Source: Campylobacteraceae bacterium (GTDB lineage Bacteria; Campylobacterota; Campylobacteria; Campylobacterales; Sulfurospirillaceae). Taken from it: DNA of 56,051 bases. The translations under genes were made by a program, and so were the position numbers. The notes beneath the pieces were generated by a model, which saw nothing but the letters and a program-made list of their open reading frames with translations, made no database searches and was not told the origin of the DNA. Shown here one piece after another: positions 40,400 through 50,631 of the stretch. The stretch covers positions 1 to 56,051 of the forward strand of contig JALSKH010000095.1 in NCBI GenBank assembly GCA_026988975.1. Direction: 5' to 3'. The first letter of the stretch is position 1. Each line of letters opens with the position of its first letter.

Positions 40400-43300
40400 G
40401 TGGCTATTTTGAATCTTATAACTAATTTTAAAGATAATTGTGGTTTTGGTCTGCTTGCAAATATAAATAACATATCAACATACCAAAATACACTCGATGC
40501 CATAACTGCTCTAGAGAGGATGATGCACAGGGGTGCAGTTGCAGCTGATGGAAAGAGTGGTGACGGAAGTGGACTTTTGCTCTCTTTGCCAAAAGAGTTT
40601 ATGAAAAAAGAGGCAAGGAAACTAGGAGTGGATCTGCCTAGACAGTTTGCAGTCGGTATGATTTTTATGCAAAATGATGAACAAAAAGAGATAATAAATG
40701 ACATTTGCGCTAATAACGATCTCCGTGTCGTACTTTATAGGACCGTTCCGATAGATACAGATGCATTAGGACAACAGGCACTTGACATTTTGCCAAAAAT
40801 CGTACAAGTTTTTATAGAGCCATCCTCTTTGATGGCTACAAAAAGATTTGAAGCTCTTTTGTATTTAAGTAGAAAAGAGATTGAAAACCGCCTTAGTGAT
40901 TATGAAGATTTTTATATAGCATCTTTTTCAAATAGTGTTATCTCTTACAAGGGTTTGGTGATGCCAACTCATATAAAAGAGTTTTATAAAGATTTGCGTG
41001 ACAGTGATTTTAAAACAAAATTTGCACTATTTCATCAAAGATTTTCGACAAATACCCTTCCACAGTGGAGATTGGCTCAACCATTTAGGACGCTAGCTCA
41101 TAATGGTGAAATCAACTCTATCTCAGCAAACAGAGCAAATATCAGAGCAAGATACAGTTCACTAAAAAGTTCCGTTTTTTCTGATAAAGAGTTGAAAAAA
41201 CTTTTCCCAATAACAAGTAACGATGTAAGTGATAGTGCCAGTTTGGATAATATGTTCGAATTCATGATTGTAAATGGATATGATTTCTTTAAGGCCATCA
41301 GATCTTTGATTCCAATGCCTTGGCAAAACGCACCATATATCGATAGTGAGCTTAGATCCTTTTATGAATACTCTAGTATAAATTTTGACCCATGGGATGG
41401 ACCAGCTGCGGTATCTTTTACCGATGGCAGATATGTAGCTTGTGTTTTAGATAGAAATGGCTTAAGACCAGCAAAGTACATCATAACAAAAGATGACAGA
41501 ATCATCATCTCTAGCGAATATGGAGTGCTTGATATTCCTGATTCGCAGATAATAGAACAAGGAAGATTACAAAGTGGTCAAATCATTGGGCTTGACTTGA
41601 AATACAATAAAGTTTTAAAGAGTAAAGATATAGATAACTATATAAAATCCTCAAAACCTTATGGAGCATGGCTTAATGAAAACCTTATCTATCTTCAAGA
41701 GTATGTGGATATGCCTTTTGAAAAAACAAGTGATTATGAGAAGGAAAATATCGCATATAAGCAGAGATTTTTCAATATAACCCAAGAATTTTTAGATATG
41801 GTCATAAGACCGATGATGAGAGATGGCAAAGAGGGAGTTGGTGCTATGGGTGACGATACACCCCTAGCCGCATTTAGCTCTAAGCAGAGAAATTTTAGTG
41901 ATTTCTTTAAGCAAAAATTTGCGCAAGTAACAAATCCCCCGATAGATCCTATTAGGGAAAAAATTGTCATGAGTCTAAATACAGGCTTTGGTAAACTGAA
42001 CAATATACTAGATGAGACCCCTGAACACTCAGTGCGTATCAAAACAATTTCACCTATATTGATGCAAGAGAAGATGGAGGTTCTACAATCATTTGGGGAT
42101 GAGAGTAAGCCTCGATATATGCCATCACTAAAATCAAAAGTTTTTTCTACCCTTTTTGAAGATAATCTAAAAGGTAGTTTGGAGGATTTAGCTTACGATG
42201 TAGTGGAAGCTGTGAGAAATGATGCCGTTACCATGGTATATCTTGATGATAGAGGGATGAATACAAAGAGTAAACCGATGCCAATGCTCATGTGCATAGG
42301 AAAGATTCACGAAGTTTTGCTTGATGAGGGCTTAAGAGATATTGTTAGTATAATCGTAACTTCAGGTGAGGCTTTGGATTCGCACTCATGTGCTTGTATG
42401 ATCGGCTTTGGTGCAAGTGCTATCTATCCGTATATGCTATACGCTTCTGTTTTAGAGGAGGCAAAAAGAAGAGAATTAAGTAGATACGAGATAAAAACGA
42501 GTCTCAAAAATGCAAATCATGCTATAAATCAGGGCTTACTAAAAATCATATCAAAGATGGGAATAGCAACAATCTCATCATATAGAAACTCTGCACTATT
42601 TGACTCTATAGGTCTATCAAATGAGATTGTTGAGGATTGCTTTGATGGTGCTTATGCACTATTGCCCGGCTTGGGATATGATGATATAGAAAAAAAGATA
42701 AATTATAACCACAAAAAAGCATATGATATAGATATAAGCAAAAGACTGTTTCCATTAGAGATAGGCGGTTTTTATAAATACTTGGATAAAAATGAGTTTC
42801 ACGCATTTAATCCTAGCGTAGTGCATGCTATCCATAAACTTGCTAAGAGTGGAGAGAGAGAAGATTACAACTCTTTTGCGGATATCGTAAATGGTAGAGA
42901 TAGAAAGATGATTCGAGACTTTTTGAAGTTAAAATCTGACAAAGAGCCGATTGGTATAGACGAGGTTGAGCCAAAAGAGGAGATATTTAAGAGGTTTAAT
43001 ACTGCTGCCATGAGTTTAGGCTCTATATCACCCGAAGCACATGAAGCCTTGGCAGAGGCTATGAACAGACTAGGTGGAATGTCAAACTCTGGCGAAGGCG
43101 GAGAGGCACCACAAAGGCTTAAGAGCATCAAAAGATCCAAGATAAAGCAGATAGCGAGTGGAAGATTTGGAGTAACTCCTGAGTATCTAAGGAGTGCTGA
43201 AGAGATACAGATAAAAGTAGCACAAGGTGCAAAACCAGGAGAGGGTGGACAGCTCCCAGGTCACAAAGTATCGCCACTTATCGCAAGCTTAAGATATACG

Positions 43301-44833
43301 ATTCCAGGTGTTACGCTCATATCTCCTCCTCCTCATCATGATATTTATTCAATAGAGGATTTAGCTCAGTTGATATTTGATCTTAAACAGATAAATCCAG
43401 ATGCTATCATAACAGTTAAGCTGGTTTCAACTGCTGGAGTAGGAACTATCGCCGCAGGTGTTGCCAAAGCGTATGCTGATAAAATCATCATTTCAGGTGG
43501 AGATGGTGGTACAGGAGCAGCGCCTCTTAGTTCTATAAAATTTGCAGGAAATCCTTGGGAATTAGGTCTTAGTGAAGCTCACAATGCCCTAAAAGCAAAT
43601 TTTTTAAGAGGAAAAGTGCATCTTCAGACTGATGGTGGTCTAAAAACAGGGCTCGATGTTGTAAAAGCAGCACTTCTAGGAGCTGAGAGTTATGCTTTTG
43701 GTACTCTAGCTTTAACGATGCTAGGTTGTAAAATTTTAAGGATATGTCATCTAAATAAATGCTCCGTTGGTGTCGCAACACAAGATAAAAAATTAAGAGA
43801 GTTTTTTATAGGAAATGTTGATAAATTGGTAAATTTCTTTAACTTTTTAGCCGAAGATATAAGAGAGATACTAGCGAGTCTAGGATACAAACGAATAGAA
43901 GATATAGTGGGAAGAAGCGATCTGTTAGAAGTCATAGATGATAAACTAGCTCAAAAGTTTGATTTCTCTTCTGTTTTGATGAGGCTAGAGGGGCAAGATA
44001 CATATCTAGGTATTCCAAATCATCCGTTTGATAGCAACTCTTACGAAAAAGAGATACTAAAAGAGGTCTATAAAGCTATTCAAAATCCTGATGAAAAAGT
44101 AGTCGTTCATAAAGAGATAAAAAATACAAATAGAAGTTTTGGAACACTAGTTAGTGGCGAGATAGCAAAGTATTATGGAAATGATGGTTTAAAGGAAGAT
44201 AGTATAATCTTTAACTTAAAAGGAACAGCAGGTCAGTCTTTGGGGGCATTCTTAACTAATGGCATAAAGATAGATTTAGTCGGTTCTGCAAATGATTATG
44301 TTGGAAAAGGAATGAATGGCGGAAAAATTGTCATTACTCCAACATATCAAAAGAGTGATTATGCGATCGCAGGAAATACTTGTCTATATGGTGCAACAGG
44401 AGGTAAACTTTTTGTTGCTGGTGTTGTCGGTGAGAGATTTTGTGTTAGAAATTCAGGTGCTACAGTTGTTGTTGAGGGTACAGGAGACCATGCTTGTGAA
44501 TATATGACAGGCGGAGTTGTAGCAATCCTCGGCAATACAGGAGTAAATTTTGGTGCGGGAATGACAGGTGGAATCGCTTTTGTATATGATGAAAACAGAG
44601 AATTTATAGACAAATTAAATCAAGAACTAGTTATAGCAGTTAGAGTAGATATAGACGAGATGGATGAGGCTAAACATTTTCTTAAAAGATTGCTTAGAAC
44701 ACATATAAATGAGACAGACAGCAAGAAGGCAAAAAAGATACTAGAAGATTTCAGACACAATGTCAGGGATTTTTGGATGGTTATGCCAAAAGATATGACC
44801 AAAATACCACTAAATCCAGATGAGGGAGATTAA
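40400..44833 (+). CDS. gltB: Glutamate synthase large subunit
   Basis: CGFGLLANI amidotransferase; GGEAPQRLKSIKRSKIKQIASGRFGVTPEYL; PGEGGQLPGHKVSP; GTG start. Confidence 0.98.
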   Translation: MAILNLITNFKDNCGFGLLANINNISTYQNTLDAITALERMMHRGAVAADGKSGDGSGLLLSLPKEFMKKEARKLGVDLPRQFAVGMIFMQNDEQKEIINDICANNDLRVVLYRTVPIDTDALGQQALDILPKIVQVFIEPSSLMATKRFEALLYLSRKEIENRLSDYEDFYIASFSNSVISYKGLVMPTHIKEFYKDLRDSDFKTKFALFHQRFSTNTLPQWRLAQPFRTLAHNGEINSISANRANIRARYSSLKSSVFSDKELKKLFPITSNDVSDSASLDNMFEFMIVNGYDFFKAIRSLIPMPWQNAPYIDSELRSFYEYSSINFDPWDGPAAVSFTDGRYVACVLDRNGLRPAKYIITKDDRIIISSEYGVLDIPDSQIIEQGRLQSGQIIGLDLKYNKVLKSKDIDNYIKSSKPYGAWLNENLIYLQEYVDMPFEKTSDYEKENIAYKQRFFNITQEFLDMVIRPMMRDGKEGVGAMGDDTPLAAFSSKQRNFSDFFKQKFAQVTNPPIDPIREKIVMSLNTGFGKLNNILDETPEHSVRIKTISPILMQEKMEVLQSFGDESKPRYMPSLKSKVFSTLFEDNLKGSLEDLAYDVVEAVRNDAVTMVYLDDRGMNTKSKPMPMLMCIGKIHEVLLDEGLRDIVSIIVTSGEALDSHSCACMIGFGASAIYPYMLYASVLEEAKRRELSRYEIKTSLKNANHAINQGLLKIISKMGIATISSYRNSALFDSIGLSNEIVEDCFDGAYALLPGLGYDDIEKKINYNHKKAYDIDISKRLFPLEIGGFYKYLDKNEFHAFNPSVVHAIHKLAKSGEREDYNSFADIVNGRDRKMIRDFLKLKSDKEPIGIDEVEPKEEIFKRFNTAAMSLGSISPEAHEALAEAMNRLGGMSNSGEGGEAPQRLKSIKRSKIKQIASGRFGVTPEYLRSAEEIQIKVAQGAKPGEGGQLPGHKVSPLIASLRYTIPGVTLISPPPHHDIYSIEDLAQLIFDLKQINPDAIITVKLVSTAGVGTIAAGVAKAYADKIIISGGDGGTGAAPLSSIKFAGNPWELGLSEAHNALKANFLRGKVHLQTDGGLKTGLDVVKAALLGAESYAFGTLALTMLGCKILRICHLNKCSVGVATQDKKLREFFIGNVDKLVNFFNFLAEDIREILASLGYKRIEDIVGRSDLLEVIDDKLAQKFDFSSVLMRLEGQDTYLGIPNHPFDSNSYEKEILKEVYKAIQNPDEKVVVHKEIKNTNRSFGTLVSGEIAKYYGNDGLKEDSIIFNLKGTAGQSLGAFLTNGIKIDLVGSANDYVGKGMNGGKIVITPTYQKSDYAIAGNTCLYGATGGKLFVAGVVGERFCVRNSGATVVVEGTGDHACEYMTGGVVAILGNTGVNFGAGMTGGIAFVYDENREFIDKLNQELVIAVRVDIDEMDEAKHFLKRLLRTHINETDSKKAKKILEDFRHNVRDFWMVMPKDMTKIPLNPDEGD

Positions 44834-44836
44834 GAG

Positions 44837-46219
44837 ATGCAAGAGTTTGTAAATACAGAGAGAATTAGTGCAAAAAAAAGAGAAAGTAGTGATAGAATTG
44901 ATGATTTTAGAGAGATATATGACATTCTAGGAAAAGAGGATGCAAGCTTGCAAGCGAGTAGATGCGTGCAGTGTGGAGATCCATATTGTCACAACAAATG
45001 TCCACTGCATAACTATATACCCTATTGGTTGAAATCAACGGCAAATATGGATCTAAAACTATCTTTTAAACTCTCCAATGAGTCAAATCCCTTTCCTGAG
45101 ATAACCGGTAGAATCTGTCCTCAAGGCAGACTTTGCGAGGGTGATTGTACGCTAAATGATGGACATGGAGCTATAACGATAGGAAATATAGAAACATATA
45201 TCTCCGAAGAGGGCTTTAAAAATGGAATGAAGCCAGAATTTCCGGGAGTTACAACTGATAAGAGAGTCGCCATCATAGGAAGTGGACCAGCTGGTATATC
45301 TGCTGCAACTTATCTTTTAAGAGCGGGAATAAAAGTCAACATGTATGAAAAAGATAGCAGAGCAGGAGGACTTTTAACATATGGAATTCCAGGCTTTAAA
45401 CTAGATAAATCTATAGTTAGCAGAAGGATTAAGTGGTTAGAATGGGCAGGAATGAGTCTATATACAGACAAAGAGATTGGTGTAGATATAACATTTGATG
45501 AGATAGTTAGCTCAAATGATAGTGTTTTTATAGGCATCGGTGCACAAAAATCCAGAAAAGCAAAGATAAGTAACGAAAAAGCAGATGGTGTTTATATGGC
45601 GATTGATTATCTTAGGGCATCTCAAAAGAAACTTTTTGGTGAAGATTATGATAAAAAATATGACCTCAAAGATAAAAGCGTTGTAGTAGTAGGCGGTGGT
45701 GATACTGCGATGGATTGTGTTAGAACTGCTATAAGACAAGGTGCTAAAGATGTAACCTGTCTCTACAGAAGAGATAAATTAAATATGCCAGGAAGCAAAA
45801 AAGAGTTTAAAAATGCTAGAGATGAGGGCGTGAAGTTTAGATACAATGTTAGCCCTAAAGAGATAGTGGTTAATAATGACAACAGAGCTATAGGCATAAT
45901 CATGCAAAAGACTCTGCTTGGAGATAGAGATAGTAGCGGTAGAAGCAGTGTTGAGGTGATCAAAGGAAGTGATTTTAAGATAGATACAAATATAATCATA
46001 TTTGCTCTTGGTTTTACTCCTGGTAAGCCCGATTTTTTAGCCTCAAATGGCATAGATATCAACAAATGGGGAGAGATTATAGTTGATGATAATTTTCAAA
46101 CAACAAAGCTTGGAGTTTATGCAGGTGGAGATTGTAAAAGAGGAAGTGATCTAGTAGTAACTGCTGCAAAAGAGGGGAAAGATGCAGCCCAATGCATCAT
46201 AAAAAGCTTGCTTGGATAA
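44837..46219 (+). CDS. gltD: Glutamate synthase small subunit
   Basis: RCVQCGDPYCHNKCPLHNYIP; IIGSGPAGISAATYL. Confidence 0.98.
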   Translation: MQEFVNTERISAKKRESSDRIDDFREIYDILGKEDASLQASRCVQCGDPYCHNKCPLHNYIPYWLKSTANMDLKLSFKLSNESNPFPEITGRICPQGRLCEGDCTLNDGHGAITIGNIETYISEEGFKNGMKPEFPGVTTDKRVAIIGSGPAGISAATYLLRAGIKVNMYEKDSRAGGLLTYGIPGFKLDKSIVSRRIKWLEWAGMSLYTDKEIGVDITFDEIVSSNDSVFIGIGAQKSRKAKISNEKADGVYMAIDYLRASQKKLFGEDYDKKYDLKDKSVVVVGGGDTAMDCVRTAIRQGAKDVTCLYRRDKLNMPGSKKEFKNARDEGVKFRYNVSPKEIVVNNDNRAIGIIMQKTLLGDRDSSGRSSVEVIKGSDFKIDTNIIIFALGFTPGKPDFLASNGIDINKWGEIIVDDNFQTTKLGVYAGGDCKRGSDLVVTAAKEGKDAAQCIIKSLLG

Positions 46220-46947
46220 TGATTGATTTTTTAGATGCCGCTATCAAAGCCAATAAAGAGATATTGGATGTCATAAAAAATAATACTCATGAGTTTTTAT
46301 GCGAAGATATCTCTTTGGGTTTTGGAGGAGATGTCAGTAAAAGAGTTGACATTATTGCGGAGGATATCTTTATAAAGCATCTTGAAGTTTTTGGAGACAT
46401 TCTTACAGAAGAGAGAGGATTAGTAGAGGGAGATGGAGAGTTTAACCTGATAATTGATCCTATAGATGGAAGTAATAATTTTGCTTCAAATATACCATAT
46501 TTTGGAACATCTGTTGCACTAAAAAAAGGAAACGATAGAGTTGCTTCAGTGATAACAAATCTTGCTACAAAAGAGATATTTTATAAAGAGAACAAAAAAT
46601 TTCAAAAGGCAAAACTAGATAATTTGATTTTTAAAGGCGTTGTTGCAAACAGATGTTCTAGCATAGGCATATTTGAACGCTCATATTGTTCAGATTTTGC
46701 ATATGATATCTTAAAATCCCAAAAGATAAAGTTTAGATCACTTGGTGCTTTTGCTCTGTCGTTGGCATATGCAAGGGAAGTTGATTTTGTGATATACGAG
46801 GGCAAAAGAAGAGTTTATGATGTTGAAGCTGGATTGCACATGTGTGAAGATTTATATATACTGGAAGAGGATGATTTTTTACTTATAAGTAAAGATAAGG
46901 AAATTTTCGCTAAAATATCCCAATTATTTAAAAAAAGGGAAAATTAA
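46219..46947 (+). CDS. Inositol monophosphatase family protein
   Basis: NLIIDPIDGSNNFASNIPYFGTSVAL; ATG overlaps the gltD stop (TAATG). Confidence 0.9.
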   Translation: MIDFLDAAIKANKEILDVIKNNTHEFLCEDISLGFGGDVSKRVDIIAEDIFIKHLEVFGDILTEERGLVEGDGEFNLIIDPIDGSNNFASNIPYFGTSVALKKGNDRVASVITNLATKEIFYKENKKFQKAKLDNLIFKGVVANRCSSIGIFERSYCSDFAYDILKSQKIKFRSLGAFALSLAYAREVDFVIYEGKRRVYDVEAGLHMCEDLYILEEDDFLLISKDKEIFAKISQLFKKREN

Positions 46948-46948
46948 A

Positions 46949-47830
46949 ATGGCATTTAGTGACTTTTTTGGAAATTTTCGCAAAAAACAGCCCTCCCCAA
47001 ATGAAGCCCCTTCTCATTGGGTAAAATGCAAGAGTTGTCAATCTCTTATGTATTACAAAGAGGTTGAAAACCAACTTAATGTTTGTCCAAAGTGCGGTTT
47101 TCATCTGAGAATTGATGTGCAAAAAAGGATAGAGCAACTTAGTGACGAGGGAAGCTTTGTAGGGTTTGATGCAAATCTACAACCTGTGGACCCCTTGAAA
47201 TTTGTAGATAAAAAATCCTATAAAAAAAGAATTCAAGAGGGTCAAAACAGAACGAAAAGAAGCTCTTCTGCTATATCAGGTGAGTGTAAAATTAATGGAA
47301 TTGAAACGCAACTTGTAGTGTTTGACTTTAGTTTTATGGGAGGTAGTCTTGGTTCAGTTGAAGGTGAAAAGATTGTCAGAGCAGTCAAAAGAGCTATCAA
47401 TAAAAAACTGGGGTTGGTTATAGTTAGTGCGAGTGGAGGTGCTAGAATGCAAGAGAGTACATTTTCTCTTTTGCAAATGAGTAAAACTGCAGCCGCACTT
47501 AAAGAGCTTTCAAATCACAAATTGCCTTACATCTCAGTATTGACAGATCCTACCATGGGAGGAGTTAGTGCCTCTTTCGCATGGCTTGGAGACATCATTA
47601 TGGCTGAACCTGGCGCTTTGATAGGTTTTGCCGGTCAAAGAGTTATAAAACAGACTATTGGAGCCGAGTTACCCGAAGGATTCCAAAGATCAGAGTTTTT
47701 ACTAGAGCATGGTTTGATCGATATGATCGTAAAAAGAGATGAGATGAAAAAGAGCATATCTGACATGTTGAGATTTTTTTCATCTAAAAAAGATGATTTT
47801 CAACTGAAGTTAAAGGAGAGAGCAGATTAA
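46949..47830 (+). CDS. accD: Acetyl-CoA carboxylase carboxyltransferase subunit beta
   Basis: Zn ribbon CKSCQSLMYYKEVENQLNVCPKC; SASGGARMQES; PTMGGVSASFA. Confidence 0.98.
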   Translation: MAFSDFFGNFRKKQPSPNEAPSHWVKCKSCQSLMYYKEVENQLNVCPKCGFHLRIDVQKRIEQLSDEGSFVGFDANLQPVDPLKFVDKKSYKKRIQEGQNRTKRSSSAISGECKINGIETQLVVFDFSFMGGSLGSVEGEKIVRAVKRAINKKLGLVIVSASGGARMQESTFSLLQMSKTAAALKELSNHKLPYISVLTDPTMGGVSASFAWLGDIIMAEPGALIGFAGQRVIKQTIGAELPEGFQRSEFLLEHGLIDMIVKRDEMKKSISDMLRFFSSKKDDFQLKLKERAD

Positions 47831-48281
47831 GATAAATGTTTTTAGTATAGAAAAAACAAAAAATGAAGCGACTGAGACTTTGGTACGAGAGTATTTAAAG
47901 CTGATAAAGAATTTTTCCAAAGTGGAGTCTGTTTCGATTTTTGATAAAAATATCGCTAAAGCTCAGAGTATAGGAGTAAAAGAGGCGAAAAAATCCTATA
48001 GCAAAGCTTATGAGCCATTTTTGAAGGGGTATAATGTATCTTTGGATGTGAAGGGCAAAAAGATAGATAGTTTTGAATTTAGTGAGATTTTTGAGAAAAG
48101 TGCAAATATTAATTTTTTTATAGGAGGAGCATATGGTTTTGAGGAGGATTTTTTAAATAAAACTCAAAAGATCATAAGTTTGAGTGATCTTACATTTGCA
48201 CATAAGATTGCAAAAGTAGTATTATTTGAGCAGATTTACAGAGGACTTTGTATAGGTGCAAATCATCCTTATCATAAGTAG
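47826..48281 (+). CDS. rlmH: 23S rRNA (pseudouridine1915-N3)-methyltransferase RlmH, probable ATT start
   Basis: In-frame from ATT 47826: (M)KINVFSIEKTKNEATETLVREYL...FFIGGAYGFEEDF...SLSDLTFAHKIAKVVLFEQIYRGLCIGANHPYHK; RBS AAGGAG at 47813-47818. Confidence 0.88.
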   Translation: MKINVFSIEKTKNEATETLVREYLKLIKNFSKVESVSIFDKNIAKAQSIGVKEAKKSYSKAYEPFLKGYNVSLDVKGKKIDSFEFSEIFEKSANINFFIGGAYGFEEDFLNKTQKIISLSDLTFAHKIAKVVLFEQIYRGLCIGANHPYHK

Positions 48282-48317
48282 ATATGTTTTAATGATATTA
48301 TTATTAGGTGGAAAAAT

Positions 48318-48674
48318 ATGAGAAAAAATGAGTTAAAATTTTTTGAAGATATGCTGTTGGAGCGCAAAAAGCAGATAAAGAAAAATATAGAAGAGTCAAT
48401 CAAAGGAATATCTTCACTAAAACATGATGATGTTGGTGATGAAGCTGATCATGCCGCTGTTAGTACAGACAGAATGATTGAAGAGGCAATAAATCAACAA
48501 TTAACAAAAGAGTTGCATGAGATTGAGTATTCGCTAGGCAAGATAAATGCCGGCACATATGGTGTTTGTGAAATGTGCGAAGAAGATATAAGTTTCCAAA
48601 GATTAAAAGTAAAACCTCATGCAAAGTATTGCATAGCTTGCAGAGAGATTATAGAAAAATCAGCAAATAAATAA
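48318..48674 (+). CDS. dksA: DksA/TraR-family zinc-finger regulator
   Basis: GDEADHAAVSTDR; GTYGVCEMCEEDISFQRLKVKPHAKYCIACRE. Confidence 0.95.
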   Translation: MRKNELKFFEDMLLERKKQIKKNIEESIKGISSLKHDDVGDEADHAAVSTDRMIEEAINQQLTKELHEIEYSLGKINAGTYGVCEMCEEDISFQRLKVKPHAKYCIACREIIEKSANK

Positions 48675-48685
48675 GGTAGGATTAG

Positions 48686-49702
48686 ATGGGAATAAAACGC
48701 TATATACTGTTATCGGTTATATATATGTTGGCAGTTGGACTTTATGTCTATAGTTTTAATGGTGATAATTATACACTAAAATTATACACCTTTTCACTTA
48801 CGATGCCAATCGCAATATGGATAGTAATGCCTACGATTGTGCTATTTATAGCTTCGATTTCACATCTAACATACTACAGTTTTAAAGACTTCTTTTATAA
48901 GAGAGCTTTAAAAAAAGATTTAGATACATTTATAAAAGTATCTAAAAAGATTATATTGGGTGAAAAAAGTACCCTTAAATTTAAAACCGAGATATTTAAG
49001 TTGCCTAGCTTGGTACTTAGGGCTTTGAACTATGTTAAAAAAGCTGACCTACAAGAGTTAGATAATGATGAGTTGAAAGAGTGCTTTGAGTTGGTTGATA
49101 AAATCCGAGAAGGAGAGTATCAAGAGCTTAAAAAGTTTAAAATATCAGACTCAAATGAACTTTTTGAAATTAATGAAAAAAATCATTTGAAAAAAGATCC
49201 GAAATATGCCTATGCTATACTCAAAAACTGCAGTGATTTACAGAGTGATTTATGCAAAAGAGCATATAGTGAACTTTTAAATATAGGAACATTTAGCGAA
49301 ATAAAGGGATATAATTTTCCTATAGATAAAGATATATTTAGAAGAATGATGGAGCGATATCTTGATGAAGAGGATGACTTCTCGTTGGATATAAAATCCA
49401 TAAAAGAGATGCTAGAGACTTTCAATGCTACAAGCGAGGATTATCTTGAATTAGCTCAAGAGATAAAAGTAAAACTAAAACCTGATGAGTTGATAGATCT
49501 TTTTAGGACACTTTATAATGAAAAGGGACAAGTTGCTGCAAATGCATATCTATATACGCTTTTTAATTTAGAGATGATAGATCAAGTCAGAGATATACTT
49601 GAAAATTCAGAAGAAGAGGACTTTTTAAAATTTAAAACACTACTTTTTCTAAGAGATCACGGTAAAAATATAGATACAATTAAATACCTCAAAGAATGCT
49701 AG
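48686..49702 (+). CDS. Hypothetical membrane-anchored protein
   Basis: Two N-terminal TM helices plus helical C-terminal domain. Confidence 0.75.
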   Translation: MGIKRYILLSVIYMLAVGLYVYSFNGDNYTLKLYTFSLTMPIAIWIVMPTIVLFIASISHLTYYSFKDFFYKRALKKDLDTFIKVSKKIILGEKSTLKFKTEIFKLPSLVLRALNYVKKADLQELDNDELKECFELVDKIREGEYQELKKFKISDSNELFEINEKNHLKKDPKYAYAILKNCSDLQSDLCKRAYSELLNIGTFSEIKGYNFPIDKDIFRRMMERYLDEEDDFSLDIKSIKEMLETFNATSEDYLELAQEIKVKLKPDELIDLFRTLYNEKGQVAANAYLYTLFNLEMIDQVRDILENSEEEDFLKFKTLLFLRDHGKNIDTIKYLKEC

Positions 49703-50631
49703 ACTTTGATAAGGGCATTTTTGCACTAGCCCCACTTGCAGGCTATACAGATTTGCCCTTTAGATCTTTGGTTAAAAAGTTTGGAGCCGATCTTACCATA
49801 TCTGAAATGATCAGTGCAAACGCACTTGTTTATAACTCAAAAAAAACATATGAAATGTTGAAAAAATCTCCTCTAGAATCCCCATATATAGTTCAAATCG
49901 CAGGATACGAAACTCAAATAATCAAAAAAGCAGTCGAGATACTTAATAAAATCGATGGTATCGATGGTATAGATTTGAATTGTGGGTGCCCTGTTCCAAA
50001 GGTTGTCTCCCAAAAAGCTGGCTCGGCTCTACTAGAGGATCTTTCTCAAACTCAAAGAGTGTTAGAGACTATCAAAAAGCACTCAAACAAGAGATTTGTT
50101 AGCGCAAAAGTGAGGCTTGGGTTTAATGAGAAAATCTCAGATAAAATTGCAATAGCTTGCGAGAGAGCAGGAGTTGATTTTATAAGTATGCATGGCAGAA
50201 CAAGAGCGGGAAGATATAAGGCGGCAGTTGATTATGAAGCTATTGCAAAAGCTAAGCAGAGCGTAAAGATTCCCGTAATCGCAAATGGAGATATAACTTC
50301 GCTTGAAAAAGCAAATATGGTCAAAAAAATAACAGGTTGCAACTCTCTTATGATAGGAAGAGGGGCAGTAGGAAATCCATGGATATTTTATCAACTCAAA
50401 AATAACCTGCAAACCGTCAGCAAAGAGAAGATAAAAGAGATAGTTTTGGAGCATTTTGAAAATATGCTATCATTTTATGGAGAAAAAGGTGCTTTTATCT
50501 TCAGGAAACATCTACATACATACTCAAAAGGTTTGCCTGAAGCTAGCTCATTTAGAGATAGAGTAAACAGGATAGAAGATATAGGCGAGATGAGAAAAGC
50601 TATAGAAGAGTTTTTTACACAAAAAGGGTAG
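49696..50631 (+). CDS. tRNA-dihydrouridine synthase
   Basis: APLAGYTDLPFRSLVKKFGADL, DLNCGCPVPKVVSQKAGSALLED, MHGRTRAGRY, GNPWIFYQL. Confidence 0.95.
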   Translation: MLDFDKGIFALAPLAGYTDLPFRSLVKKFGADLTISEMISANALVYNSKKTYEMLKKSPLESPYIVQIAGYETQIIKKAVEILNKIDGIDGIDLNCGCPVPKVVSQKAGSALLEDLSQTQRVLETIKKHSNKRFVSAKVRLGFNEKISDKIAIACERAGVDFISMHGRTRAGRYKAAVDYEAIAKAKQSVKIPVIANGDITSLEKANMVKKITGCNSLMIGRGAVGNPWIFYQLKNNLQTVSKEKIKEIVLEHFENMLSFYGEKGAFIFRKHLHTYSKGLPEASSFRDRVNRIEDIGEMRKAIEEFFTQKG

